A stretch of DNA of 64,000 nt, taken from positions 2,914,001 to 2,978,000 of the forward strand of contig NZ_UPHU01000001.1 of assembly GCF_900566075.1 (NCBI RefSeq), written 5' to 3'. The stretch comes from Mycobacterium pseudokansasii. GTDB lineage: Bacteria > Actinomycetota > Actinomycetes > Mycobacteriales > Mycobacteriaceae. The notes under the pieces were generated by a model that did not search any database, was not told the DNA's origin, and saw only the letters and a program-made list of their open reading frames with translations. How positions within the stretch are numbered: the stretch's first letter is position 1; the number at the start of each line of letters is the position of its first letter. Made by a program: the position numbers and the translations under genes. Positions 42,361 through 51,457 of this stretch are shown in pieces.

Positions 42361-42699
42361 CCCGGATGTGGCGCGGGATTACGGGGTGGGCAGTAGCCCG
42401 GTTGCAAACGGGCCAAGGCGGTGGTCAACAGGTCAGCCCATTCAAGCCGTATCTGCCCGATAGACCCAGATCATCGACTCGATGGTGTTGGTTGAGCGCA
42501 GAGTGCGCGCCGAGATGGTGATACACCCGGGCACGGCACGGTCGACTTTTCGTCGGGGCCCTCGTGCACGCCGGCCGCCGCGCCCGGATGGCTGCAGTCC
42601 AATCCCTTTTGAGCATGTCGGAACGGTTGGCGTGCAGGGCCATTGAGCCGCCAGCGCCCCCGCCGCCTGCCGGTGGCGCAGCCACCGACTGATCCCCAC

Positions 42700-43400
42700 C
42701 CCGAGATGCGGGCCTGTCGCGCTCCTACGCCACCAAGCACCCTGCCACGGGTTCCGCCGTGTCTGGGCGTCGCGCTACGACGAGCGCCGTGAGGTCAATG
42801 AGAAGATCCACCGGCGGTGGCGCGAGGAAGGCCTGCAGGTCAAGGTCGTCTCCCCGCGCAAGCGGGCCGGGATCTCCTCGGTCCTGCCGGTGCAGGCCGA
42901 TGCCTCGAACGGGGTGCGGGTGAGCGACTTCCGTTTGACTCCCCACGTCGACGGCAGGGCAATCAAGATCGCCCCGATGATCGACGAGCACACCCGGGCC
43001 CTACTGCTGAATCTCATGGAACGCTCAATCACCGGCGAACACCTCGTCGGCGAGCTCGAGAGGGCCGTCGTGATAACGGCGGCCCACCGAAAGTGTCACG
43101 CCTGGATAGCGGTCCTGAGCTGGTTTCCCAAGTGCTACAACGGTTCTGCGACAACACCAGCGGGACGATGCACATCCCGCCAGGCTGCCCGTGAGACGAC
43201 GGCTACATCGAATCCTTCAACAACAGACTCAGGAAGAAGTGTCTCAACCGCAACCATGGGACCACGCTGTTCGAGGCCCGCGTGGTCGTCGGCGACTTCA
43301 TGCAGGAAACACAACCACCGATACTGTCACTTGGCCCAGGGCTACCGCAGGCCGGGCGAGTACGCTCCGGCGTGCAGGTGCACCGACATCCCGGTCGCCT
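42700..43400 (+). pseudogene. Degraded IS3-family transposase (orfB) remnant
   Basis: Translation in changing frames gives a recognisable IS3-type integrase. It reads GFRRVWASRYDERREVNEK, IHRRWREEGLQVKV, then VSDFRLTPHVDGRAIK and IAPMIDEHTRALLL, then after a frame change RLDSGPELVSQVL, IPPGCP, DDGYIESFNNRLRKK and HGTTLFEARVVVGDF. The tryptophan expected in PGCPWDDGYIESF is a TGA stop at about 43195. At least one frameshift near 43100, this stop and missing ends show that it is dead. I could not find terminal repeats. It marks past insertion beside the accessory espA-espC block. Confidence 0.8.
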
Positions 43401-44448
43401 GCAGCATCAACAGAGGATGGGTCAAGTCAACCTGCCTCTAGAGCCGGGTGAACTCAGCACCGGGGACTCGCCGCCACCACACTGCAGGTCACAAGGGGAT
43501 AACCGCAATCGGAATTCCCACCAGACCCGGGATAGCCTCTTATCCAAGCACAGAGCGCCTTTCTTCGTTCAGCACACCCAACCATGATCAACCAGCACAA
43601 GAGCGCGAGGTTAGCCGTTCAGTGGCCACCTTCGGCCGGGGAACGCTGGTCTGGCTGGTATGTCGTTCTGCGAAGTGATTGCGTTACAACACCACACTGC
43701 ATGATCGGTTGATTACGCCGACCCGCGACGGGTCACTGGCAGTGATGAGCGCGATCGCGCTTCAACGGCTCTGCTGACGAGCACAGTCTTCCGGTCGAGT
43801 CTTCTCGATTCTGCGGATGGACGCCGTCGAGTCGGTGAGACAGCCAGCGCTTGCCTGACTTCACGTGGTGGTACCCAACCTTCTCAAATGCCCCTTGCGC
43901 GCACGGCTTTCGCGTCCTACTGTGGCCTGCGTAATACAACTGTTATCCGTAGCAACTCTTTCGCTCGGCAATCATAGTGCTCGGTCCCAACCGAACCCCG
44001 GCCCATTCGGCCGGGGAACGGGTGCGGCCAATGCCTGGCACTGAGAGCGCTGCTTTTCGTGTAACACGTTGCCGCAGTGCAGCATTGTTGATGTCTTGGG
44101 TGAGGAGCAGCCGATGGCACGACCCAAACGAAGACCTTGGATGGTCCGATTGCGCATTTCTTGTACGCTGCGCAATGGCTGGCGCCTGAGTCGCTGATTG
44201 ACGAACTGACTTCCACCGGCGCGACGATTGTTCGTCGTAGCTAAGCTGTCGGCCATACATTAGACGTCTCTCGGTGCAGACGCACGCTGAATTCGCCTGT
44301 AGAAAAGGCCATTCGTCGTTTAACTCGGACGAGTAGTAGCTGCTGCATTTGTGCTAGGTACGTCAGACCCATCAGTAACCGCGTCATTTCCTGACAACCC
44401 CCTTGCTATCCAAAGAGCATGAATTAGCCTGCGAGAGGACGAATCACA
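43401..44448. other. Gene-poor decayed interval upstream of espA-like gene
   Basis: About 1 kb with no convincing gene on either strand and lower GC than the flanks. It probably consists of insertion-sequence debris plus the promoter region of the espA-like gene. No known operator is recognised. Confidence 0.45.
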
Positions 44449-45576
44449 ATGGACAGAGCGTGGATCATCGATTCGGCGATCGACACCATCGATGGCTTCG
44501 AGGCGTTGCTTGGAATCGGATTGCCCGTTTCCGGAGACGTCTTCAACACCAGTTCGTCATGGTTCACCCGAAGCGCCCAGGATCAGGCCTCGGCCGCTCC
44601 GGGCGACCGCTGGATGGGCACCGCGGCAGAAGCGTACTCGGCCAAGAATGAGCTGCAGAAGCTCCGTGAAGAAATCTTGGCGGACCTGGACTACATCACC
44701 GGGACGCTGGTAACGGATCAAGCGGACGCGGTAAGGAGAACCCGCGATGTCCTGGCATTCGCAAAGTGGATCCTCGAGAAGGCACGCCCGGTCGCCATAG
44801 TCATTTCCTACATACCCCTTGTCGGACAATGGCTCTCGGACGGGTTTCAGCTTCCGATCACTTCGCTGATGATGAGCATGGTTACCGGTGCGCTCGCATA
44901 TCTGGCGTACAAGACGGCCGAAGACACCGCCAAACTGATTGCCGCGTTGTGGAAACTGGTCGAGCTGCTGGAAGCCCTGATCGAAGAGGAAGTGATCGCC
45001 GTCGTGTCGGACATCGAGTTCGACATACGACAATTCATCTCAAAATTGGAATCCGCCTTGTACGCGGCGTGGTCGGAAATCGCAAGCATATTTTCCGACA
45101 TGGGCTTGGGGACTATCCTGTCCAGCCTGTCGTCGTTGTCGGGCATCGCCGGGATGTCGGGGAAGTCAGCCGCACCCGGCGCGGCCGCCATGCCCGACCT
45201 CACCCACTTGTCGAACCTGGCTCAGGTGTCCGATCCGGTGCGCGCTCTCGGCGGTGCCGGCTTGCCGGCGATGGGCCAGCGGGGCGGTGTGATGACTCAG
45301 ATGCGTTCACTCCCAATGGAAGTGGGTCCTGTCGGCAGCATTGGCCAGGCCGGTAGCTCGGTGGGGACGACCGGCGCGCAATCCTCGTCGGGCGCCCCGG
45401 GATTGCCAGGGTCTGTTCCGCATGCCCCGACGCGCCGACCGCAGGGCGATGGCGGGAATGTCGGGGCTTCGGGCGGAGCGGATGCCGAGCGAGCGCCCGT
45501 CGATGGTCCGGCGGTGAGCGCTGAGAAGACCGGGAAAGTGCCGATATTTGTCAATGGCGGGGTGTCAAAAGCGTAG
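44449..45576 (+). CDS. EspA-like ESX-1 secretion-associated protein
   Basis: A 375-residue paralogue of EspA (Rv3616c). The N-terminus (MDRAWIIDSAIDTIDGFEALLGIG) follows the EspA pattern of SRAFIIDPTISAIDGL, with a WxG turn in PGDRWMGTAAEAY, a hydrophobic segment at about 115-155 (ARPVAIVISYIPLVGQWLSD, then GALAYLAYKT), a Gly/Ser/Pro-rich linker and a C-terminal DAERAPVDG motif as in EspA. EspA is co-secreted with EsxA/EsxB in M. tuberculosis. The EspA cysteine reported to form an intermolecular disulfide (Cys138) is Thr138 here, and the protein appears to lack cysteine. It is followed 44 bases later by an espC-like gene, but no espD is present. Confidence 0.85.
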   Translation: MDRAWIIDSAIDTIDGFEALLGIGLPVSGDVFNTSSSWFTRSAQDQASAAPGDRWMGTAAEAYSAKNELQKLREEILADLDYITGTLVTDQADAVRRTRDVLAFAKWILEKARPVAIVISYIPLVGQWLSDGFQLPITSLMMSMVTGALAYLAYKTAEDTAKLIAALWKLVELLEALIEEEVIAVVSDIEFDIRQFISKLESALYAAWSEIASIFSDMGLGTILSSLSSLSGIAGMSGKSAAPGAAAMPDLTHLSNLAQVSDPVRALGGAGLPAMGQRGGVMTQMRSLPMEVGPVGSIGQAGSSVGTTGAQSSSGAPGLPGSVPHAPTRRPQGDGGNVGASGGADAERAPVDGPAVSAEKTGKVPIFVNGGVSKA

Positions 45577-45620
45577 CAACCCAACCTGATAGCGACATTG
45601 TTCACCAGAGGGGAGTAATC

Positions 45621-45932
45621 ATGGGACATTTTCTGTACGTCGTGCCGGAGTTCCTGGGCGTGCTGGAGCGGATTCAAGGCAACGTGTCGGCCGATGTGAA
45701 ATCGGCGGTCGACATGGTTAGCGGAATCAGTCATTCGGTCTCGACCACCCACGGTTCGTTCTGCGCGCTGTTCAATCAGACCCTGGCTGGGTTCGAGACC
45801 ATCCGCAGTGCCACCGGCGCGTGCGTTCAACAGGTCGACGGACAGCTAGCAGACAATCTGCGTAGGGCCGCCGGTGCTTATCTCGACACCGATGAAGGGG
45901 CGGCCAACGTGCTCAGCAAGTTCTTTCGCTGA
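45621..45932 (+). CDS. EspC-like ESX secretion-associated protein
   Basis: A 103-residue small helical protein resembling EspC (Rv3615c). It shares the PE(F/R)LGVL start, the conserved THGxxCxxFNxTL centre (THGSFCALFNQTLAGF) and a C-terminal helix. AYLDTDEG carries a YxxxD type VII secretion signal. GAGGGGAG five bases before ATG is a strong ribosome-binding site. It is co-transcribed with the espA-like gene, mirroring the espA-espC order at the native locus. It may need the main ESX-1 machinery encoded elsewhere, since no ESX core component is in this window. Confidence 0.83.
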   Translation: MGHFLYVVPEFLGVLERIQGNVSADVKSAVDMVSGISHSVSTTHGSFCALFNQTLAGFETIRSATGACVQQVDGQLADNLRRAAGAYLDTDEGAANVLSKFFR

Positions 45933-46111
45933 TCGCCGCCCGGGATAGGGGTCGGCCGCAGCCCGGGCAACGTCATCCGGGCTGCGGCACCCCCGGCCAC
46001 CGCCGGCGGCGCCGTCCACGATGACATGACCTGCGCCCCGCTCCGATGTGGAATGATGTCCACGCTGGTCAAGGCCAACTCAGGAGCACTCAGGAGCACC
46101 CAGGAGCAGTG

Positions 46112-49093
46112 GTGGATCTCAACTTGTCGATGGTCACACGCCCGGTCGAGCGTCTGGTGGCCACGGCCCAGAACGGGCTGGAAGTCCTGCGGCTGGGCGG
46201 CCTGGAAACGGGCAGCGCGCCGTCGCCGTCCCAGATCGTCGAGAGCGTGCCGATGTACAAGCTGCGACGGTACTTCCCGCCGGACACCCGGCCCGGGCAC
46301 GCGCCCGTGGGTCCGCCGGTGCTGATGGTGCACCCGATGATGATGTCTGCCGACATGTGGGACGTCACCCGCGAGGACGGCGCGGTGGGCATCCTGCACG
46401 CTCGCGGTCTGGATCCGTGGGTCATCGACTTCGGCTCACCGGACAAGGTCGAGGGCGGCATGCGCCGCAACCTGGCCGACCACATCGTCGCGCTCAGCCA
46501 AGCCATCGACACGGTGCACGACACCACCGGCCAGGACGTGCACATCGTCGGCTATTCCCAAGGCGGCATGTTCTGCTATCAAGCCGCGGCGTACCGGCGT
46601 TCCAAGAACATCGCCAGCATCGTGGCGTTCGGCTCGCCGGTGGATACCCTGGCCGCGTTGCCGATGGGTATTCCGGCCAACTTCGGTGCGGCCGCCGCCA
46701 GTTTCATGGCAGATCACGTCTTCAACCGGCTGGCCATTCCCAGCTGGATGGCGCGCACCGGCTTCCAGATGATGGATCCGCTCAAGACGGCCAAGGCCCG
46801 CCTCGACTTCCTGCGGCAGCTCCACGACCGCGAGGCCCTGCTGCCCCGGGAACAACAGCGCCGATTCCTCGAATCCGAAGGCTGGATCGCCTGGTCCGGT
46901 CCGGCCATCTCCGAACTGCTCAAGCAGTTCATCGCCCACAACCGGATGATGACCGGTGGTTTCGCCATCAGCGGCCAAATGGTGACGCTGACCGACATCA
47001 CCTGCCCGATCCTGGCGTTCGTCGGCGAAGTCGACGACATCGGCCAGCCGGCTTCGGTGCGTGGCATCCGCCGCGCCGCACCTAACACCGAGGTCTACGA
47101 ATGCCTCATCCGCACCGGCCATTTCGGTCTCGTCGTAGGATCCAGGGCGGCGCACCAGAGCTGGCCCACGGTCGCAGACTGGGCGCGTTGGATCTCCAGC
47201 GATGGTGACAAGCCGGCCAACATCAGCTTGATGGTCGAACAGCCGGCCGAACACACCGACAGCGGAGTCGCATTCAGCTCCCGCGTTGCGCACGGTATCG
47301 GAGAGGTCTCCGAGGCGGCCCTGGCCATGGCCCGCGGTGCGGCCGAGGCGGTGGTCGCCGCCAACAAATCGATGCGCACCCTGGCCGTCGAGACCGTCCG
47401 CACGCTGCCCCGCCTGGCCCGGCTGGGGCAACTCAACGACCACACCCGGATATCGCTGGGCCGGATCATCGACGAACAGGCCCACGACGCACCGCAGGGC
47501 GAATTCCTGCTGTTCGACGATCGCGTGCACACCTACGAGGCCGTCAATCGGCGCATCAACAATGTCGTTCGCGGCCTGATCGACGTGGGGGTGCGCCAGG
47601 GGGACCGGGTGGGCGTGCTGATGGAGACCCGGCCCAGCGCCCTGGTCGCCATCGCGGCGTTGTCCCGGCTGGGGGCGATCGTGGTGCTGATGCGCCAAGA
47701 CGTCGACCTGGCCGCGCAGGTCCGTCTCGGCGGAGCGACTGAGATCATCACCGATCCCACCAACCTCGCCGCGGCTCGCCAATTGCCCGGACAGGTGCTG
47801 GTGCTGGGCGGCGGCGAGTCACGAGATCTGCACCTGCCCGAAGACGCCGACGTCATCGACATGGAGAAGATCGACCCCGATGTCGTCCAACTGCCCGCCT
47901 GGTACCGGCAAAACCCTGGTCTGGCAAGGGATTTGGCGTTCATTGCGTTCAGTGCGGTCGGCGGTGAGCTGGTCGCCAAGCAGATCACCAACTACCGCTG
48001 GGCGGTGTCGGCCTTCGGCACCGCATCGACGGCCGCCCTGGACCGTCGAGACACCGTGTACTGCCTGACACCGCTGCACCACGAATCGGCGCTGCTGGTC
48101 AGCCTGGGCGGCGCGGTCGTGGGCGGCACCCGCATCGCACTGTCGCGCGGACTGTGTGCCGACCGGTTCGTCGCCGAGGTACGCCGCTACGGCGTCACCG
48201 TCGTGTCCTACACCTGGGCCATGCTGCGCGACGTGGTCGACGACCCGGCATTTGCCCTCAACGGCAACCACCCCGTGCGGCTGTTCATCGGCTCGGGTAT
48301 GCCGACCGGATTGTGGGGCCGCGTCGTCGACACCTTCGCCCCGGCACATGTCGTCGAGTTCTTCGCCACCACCGACGGGCAGGCGGTGCTGGCCAACGTG
48401 TCCGGCGCCAAGATCGGCAGCAAGGGCCGCCCGTTGCCCGGCGCCGGACGGGTCGAACTCGGTGCTTACGACGCCGAACACGACCTGATCCTGGAAAACG
48501 AACGCGGGTTCGTCCAGGTTGCCGACGTCAACCAGGTCGGCGTGCTGCTCGCACACGCCAGCGGACCGATCGACCCGAGCGCGTCGATCAAGCGGGGCGT
48601 CTTCGCACCCGCCGACACCTGGATCTCCACCGAATACCTGTTCTACCGCGATGCAGACGGGGACTACTGGCTGGCGGGCCGGCGCGGCTCGGTCGTACGC
48701 ACCGCGCGGGGAATGGTCTATGCCGAGCCGGTCACCGATGCGCTGGGCTGCGTCAACGGTGTCGACCTCGCCGTCACCTACGACGTATCGGTCAACGGCC
48801 ATCAGCTCGCGGTCGCAGCGGTGACATTGCGGCCGGGAGCGACCATTACGGCGGCCGACCTGACCGATGCCGTCGCGGGCATGGCGGTCGGACTGGGACC
48901 CGATGTCGTGCATGTGGTTTCGCAGCTGTCGCTCAGCGCGACCTACCGGCCTACCGTCAGCGCGCTGCGGGCCGCCGGCATTCCCAAGCCGGGCCGCCAG
49001 GCATGGTATTTCGACCCTGCCTCCAGCGAGTTTCGCCGGCTGACCCCGCCGGCGCGCGCCGAGTTGTGCGGCGAGAAGAACGCCGATGCTTGA
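46112..49093 (+). CDS. Alpha/beta-hydrolase (lipase/PHA synthase-like) - acyl-CoA synthetase fusion (Rv1683-type)
   Basis: About 993 residues. The N-terminal half is an alpha/beta hydrolase of the PhaC/lipase kind with the nucleophile elbow VGYSQGGMFCYQAA and a region holding the catalytic Asp and His (FVGEVDDIGQPAS; RTGHFGLVVGSRAA). The C-terminal half is an AMP-forming acyl-CoA synthetase-like domain (GEFLLFDDRVHTYEAV, GVRQGDRVGVLMETRPSALV, VVEFFATTDG, DYWLAGRRGSVVRTARG). The usual Ser/Thr-rich P-loop is replaced by AFSAVGGELVAKQ, so adenylation may be weak. The family member Rv1683 is linked to triacylglycerol metabolism. GTG 46112 is chosen because AGGAG is 5 bases upstream. Three CAGGAGCA repeats lie before the start. 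Confidence 0.85.
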   Translation: MDLNLSMVTRPVERLVATAQNGLEVLRLGGLETGSAPSPSQIVESVPMYKLRRYFPPDTRPGHAPVGPPVLMVHPMMMSADMWDVTREDGAVGILHARGLDPWVIDFGSPDKVEGGMRRNLADHIVALSQAIDTVHDTTGQDVHIVGYSQGGMFCYQAAAYRRSKNIASIVAFGSPVDTLAALPMGIPANFGAAAASFMADHVFNRLAIPSWMARTGFQMMDPLKTAKARLDFLRQLHDREALLPREQQRRFLESEGWIAWSGPAISELLKQFIAHNRMMTGGFAISGQMVTLTDITCPILAFVGEVDDIGQPASVRGIRRAAPNTEVYECLIRTGHFGLVVGSRAAHQSWPTVADWARWISSDGDKPANISLMVEQPAEHTDSGVAFSSRVAHGIGEVSEAALAMARGAAEAVVAANKSMRTLAVETVRTLPRLARLGQLNDHTRISLGRIIDEQAHDAPQGEFLLFDDRVHTYEAVNRRINNVVRGLIDVGVRQGDRVGVLMETRPSALVAIAALSRLGAIVVLMRQDVDLAAQVRLGGATEIITDPTNLAAARQLPGQVLVLGGGESRDLHLPEDADVIDMEKIDPDVVQLPAWYRQNPGLARDLAFIAFSAVGGELVAKQITNYRWAVSAFGTASTAALDRRDTVYCLTPLHHESALLVSLGGAVVGGTRIALSRGLCADRFVAEVRRYGVTVVSYTWAMLRDVVDDPAFALNGNHPVRLFIGSGMPTGLWGRVVDTFAPAHVVEFFATTDGQAVLANVSGAKIGSKGRPLPGAGRVELGAYDAEHDLILENERGFVQVADVNQVGVLLAHASGPIDPSASIKRGVFAPADTWISTEYLFYRDADGDYWLAGRRGSVVRTARGMVYAEPVTDALGCVNGVDLAVTYDVSVNGHQLAVAAVTLRPGATITAADLTDAVAGMAVGLGPDVVHVVSQLSLSATYRPTVSALRAAGIPKPGRQAWYFDPASSEFRRLTPPARAELCGEKNADA

Positions 49094-49304
49094 CGAAAAG
49101 CTGCTGGACATTCTGGTGTGTCCGGCTGACCAGGGTCCGCTGCTGCTCGTGGACGACGGGCAGGTGCTCTACAACCCGCGGCTGCGGCGCGCCTACCGCA
49201 TCGAGGACGGCATCCCGGTATTGCTGGTCGACCAGGCCCGTGACGTCAGCGACGACGAGCATGCCCGCTTCACGGCGCCAGGCCCTCCGGCAGCTCCCCG
49301 GTGA
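49086..49304 (+). CDS. Trm112/UPF0434-like small zinc-ribbon-type protein (Rv1684-type)
   Basis: A 72-residue protein beginning MLDEKLLDILVCPADQGPL and containing YRIEDGIPVLLVDQARD, the Trm112-like pattern. In this copy only one cysteine of the usual metal-binding pair is seen (LVCPADQGPL), so zinc binding is doubtful. Members act as activators of methyltransferases. It overlaps the end of the upstream gene by eight bases, implying coupled translation, and its end overlaps the convergent TetR gene by 35 bases. Confidence 0.75.
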   Translation: MLDEKLLDILVCPADQGPLLLVDDGQVLYNPRLRRAYRIEDGIPVLLVDQARDVSDDEHARFTAPGPPAAPR

Positions 49305-49881
49305 GGTAGCGCTGCAGATTCGGTGCGATCGTCTGCACGATCTGCTCGGCCGGCAGCGACGCGAAAGGCTCCACCTTGACGATGTAGCGCGCCATGGCCA
49401 CACCAATCAACTGGGAGGCGACGAATTGAGCGCGGATCCTTCCTGTCCCTGGCGGGCTGTCGACGCGTGAACCCAGCTCCGATGTCACCACGTCCTGAAA
49501 GAAGGAGCGCACAAAAGTGACGCCGTCGGCCGATAGCAGCGACCGCACCGTCGCGATCAACCGTGGGCCCAGTTCGGAATCCCACAGCGCAAGCAATGCA
49601 GTCGGTAGTTTCACGCCGAGTTCCTCGACCGGGGTTTCCCGCATCGGCGCGATGATGTCCATCGGATCCACCGGTATGTGAATGGCGGCGACGAAGAGCT
49701 GTTGTTTCGTGCCGAAGTAGTGATGCACCAGGGCCGCATCTACTCCGGCGGCCGCGGCCACGGCCCGGATCGAAGTTCGGTCAATACCGTTGTGCGCGAA
49801 CAGTTCTCGAGCACAGGCCAGGATGCGCTCGCGGGTGTCTGAATTCCCGGCCGGCCGGCCGGGGCGTCGCCGCGCCGCCAC
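49270..49881 (-). CDS. TetR-family transcriptional regulator (Rv1685c-type)
   Basis: A 203-residue regulator. The N-terminal DNA-binding domain is typical (TRERILACARELFAHNGIDRTSIRAVAAAAGVDAALVHHYFGTKQQLF) and the C-terminal part is a ligand/dimer domain of the TetR_C17-like kind. The start is GTG 49881, overlapping the stop of the upstream ABC permease by one base (GTAGTG); the longer in-frame extension runs through the permease. As the last gene of an ABC exporter operon it likely represses that operon, through the palindromes at 51377-51407. Confidence 0.9.
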   Translation of the reverse strand: MAARRRPGRPAGNSDTRERILACARELFAHNGIDRTSIRAVAAAAGVDAALVHHYFGTKQQLFVAAIHIPVDPMDIIAPMRETPVEELGVKLPTALLALWDSELGPRLIATVRSLLSADGVTFVRSFFQDVVTSELGSRVDSPPGTGRIRAQFVASQLIGVAMARYIVKVEPFASLPAEQIVQTIAPNLQRYLTGELPEGLAP

Positions 49882-50702
49882 TACGGCGTCCGCCGTCGCA
49901 GCGTCACCGCCGCCAGCCCCAGCGAGGCGACCGCGAAAGCCAGCACGACGACGATGTCGCGCACGGTGGTGTAGGTCAGCTCGGAATGTCCAGCCACCTG
50001 CTGCAAGGCCTCCAGCGCGTAGCTGGCCGGCATCGCATTGCTGAGCCACTGCAGCCAGGTCGGCATCAGCGCGCGCGGGACGATGATGCCCGCCAGCAGC
50101 AGTTGCGGCACCATCACCAACGGGATGAACTGCACGGCCTGAAATTCGGTGCGGGCGAAGGCACTACAGAGCAGCCCCAGCCCGACACCCAAGGTCGCGT
50201 TGACGATCGCGATCACGAAAACCCACGCGGGACTACCCGCGGTATCGAATCCGAGGAACCAGAACGCCACAATGCAGGCCAGCGTGGCCTGGGCGGCCGC
50301 GGCGATCGAAAACGCGGTCCCGTAGCCGGCGAGCAGATCGATTCTGCGCAGCGGAGTGGTCAAGATCCGCTCCAGCGTTCCCGAAGCCCGTTCGCGTTGC
50401 ATGGTGATCGCCGTGATCACGAACATCACGAAAAGCGGGAAAAGGCCCAGCAACACCATGCACGCCGTGTCAAATCCGGAGGGGACACCGGGACGGGGCG
50501 GAACCTTGTCGAACATGAAATACATCAGCGTGATGACCAGCACGGGCACCAGCAGGATCATCGCGATGCTGCGGTGATCGGCTGTCAGTTGGCGCAGAAT
50601 CCGTACGGTGGTGGCCGTATAGTTCTGCAGGCTCAGCCGGCCGCGGGCGCGGTGGTGGTGCGTCGGATGATGGACAGAAACGCGTCCTCCAGTGATGTGC
50701 AT
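49881..50702 (-). CDS. ABC-2 type exporter permease (Rv1686c-type)
   Basis: An ABC-2 permease with about six membrane helices: MILLVPVLVITLMYFMF, then VLLGLFPLFVMFVITAI, and ALMPTWLQWLSNAMPASYALEAL before the last helix. The family motif RERASGTLERILTTPLRRIDLL between TM2 and TM3 is present. The start is uncertain. ATG 50702 gives 273 residues and overlaps the ATPase gene by 70 bases; ATG 50561 gives 226 but cuts the cytoplasmic helix RILRQLTADHRSIA that family members keep, so a start between the two is likely. It partners the ATPase next to it; the substrate is unknown, probably a drug or lipid. Confidence 0.85.
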   Translation of the reverse strand: MHITGGRVSVHHPTHHHRARGRLSLQNYTATTVRILRQLTADHRSIAMILLVPVLVITLMYFMFDKVPPRPGVPSGFDTACMVLLGLFPLFVMFVITAITMQRERASGTLERILTTPLRRIDLLAGYGTAFSIAAAAQATLACIVAFWFLGFDTAGSPAWVFVIAIVNATLGVGLGLLCSAFARTEFQAVQFIPLVMVPQLLLAGIIVPRALMPTWLQWLSNAMPASYALEALQQVAGHSELTYTTVRDIVVVLAFAVASLGLAAVTLRRRTP

Positions 50703-51400
50703 CCCGTTTCCTTCCGTAATTCGTCCGGCGTGGTGTGGGCCAGCAGCCGTCCTTCGCGCATCAGCAGCAGATCGCCGCAGCGGTCGGCCTCGTCCATCAC
50801 GTGGCTGGACACCAACAGCGTGGTGCCACGCCGGGCCAGCGCGGTGAACTGATCCCACAGTTCGACCCGCAGCACCGGGTCCAGGCCGATCGTCGGTTCG
50901 TCGAGCACCAGCAGATCCGGCCGGCCGACCAGGGCGCAGGCCAGCGAAACGCGGGCCCGCTGGCCGCCGGAGAGGTTGGCACAGCGCGCAGTCCGGTGGC
51001 TGCTCAGGTCCACGGCGTCGATCACCTCCTCGGCGGCTTGACCGTCGACTCCGCAGAGTTCGGCGAAGTAGCGGACGTTGTCGATCACCCGCAGGTCGTT
51101 GTAGACGGTCGGGTCCTGAGGCATGTATCCGACGCGGTGGCGCAGTTGGGACGACCCGGCCGGCAGCCCCAGAACCCGCACCGTACCGGAGGTGATGATC
51201 TGGGAGCCGACGATGCATCGCATCAGCGTGGTCTTGCCCGAGCCGGACGGGCCCAGCAGCCCGGTGATGGTTCCGCACCCGACCCTCAGTGAAACATCTT
51301 GAACCGCTGGGTGTTTGCCACGGATGACGGTCAAGCCTTCGATGACGACTGCCAGTTCGGCACCGGCCCGAATTAATTCATCATTCGATGAACTCATCAT
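50633..51400 (-). CDS. ABC exporter ATP-binding protein (Rv1687c-type)
   Basis: 255 residues with Walker A ([17 protein letters not shown]), Q-loop [13 protein letters not shown], signature [15 protein letters not shown], Walker [13 protein letters not shown] and the switch histidine ([14 protein letters not shown]). It drives the adjacent ABC-2 permease. The start is ATG 51400, the first of two consecutive ATG codons, immediately abutting a perfect palindrome whose other half points into the mpg leader. This suggests a leaderless or very short-leader mRNA and operator control at the start codon. Confidence 0.92.
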   Translation of the reverse strand: MMSSSNDELIRAGAELAVVIEGLTVIRGKHPAVQDVSLRVGCGTITGLLGPSGSGKTTLMRCIVGSQIITSGTVRVLGLPAGSSQLRHRVGYMPQDPTVYNDLRVIDNVRYFAELCGVDGQAAEEVIDAVDLSSHRTARCANLSGGQRARVSLACALVGRPDLLVLDEPTIGLDPVLRVELWDQFTALARRGTTLLVSSHVMDEADRCGDLLLMREGRLLAHTTPDELRKETGCTSLEDAFLSIIRRTTTAPAAG

Positions 51401-51407
51401 ATGATGA
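51377..51407. promoter_or_regulatory. Two palindromes at the divergent ABC exporter / mpg promoter (likely TetR operator)
   Basis: TTCATCATTCGATGAA (51377-51392) has 6-bp inverted arms, and TCATCATATGATGA (51394-51407) is a perfect 14-bp palindrome. TCATCAT recurs 16 bases apart in the same orientation, so a repressor could bind two dimers side by side. The start codon of the ATPase gene lies inside the second palindrome. The TetR gene at the end of that operon is the obvious candidate regulator. Confidence 0.6.
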
Positions 51408-51457
51408 ATATCGACCCGTTGTCGGCACTTGTCAAGGGGCACGGCACAATCTCTGCG

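Noticed and set aside
43733..44260. Short minus-strand frames in the gap before the espA-like gene
   Set aside because: They overlap each other, lack recognisable motifs and sit in decayed DNA.
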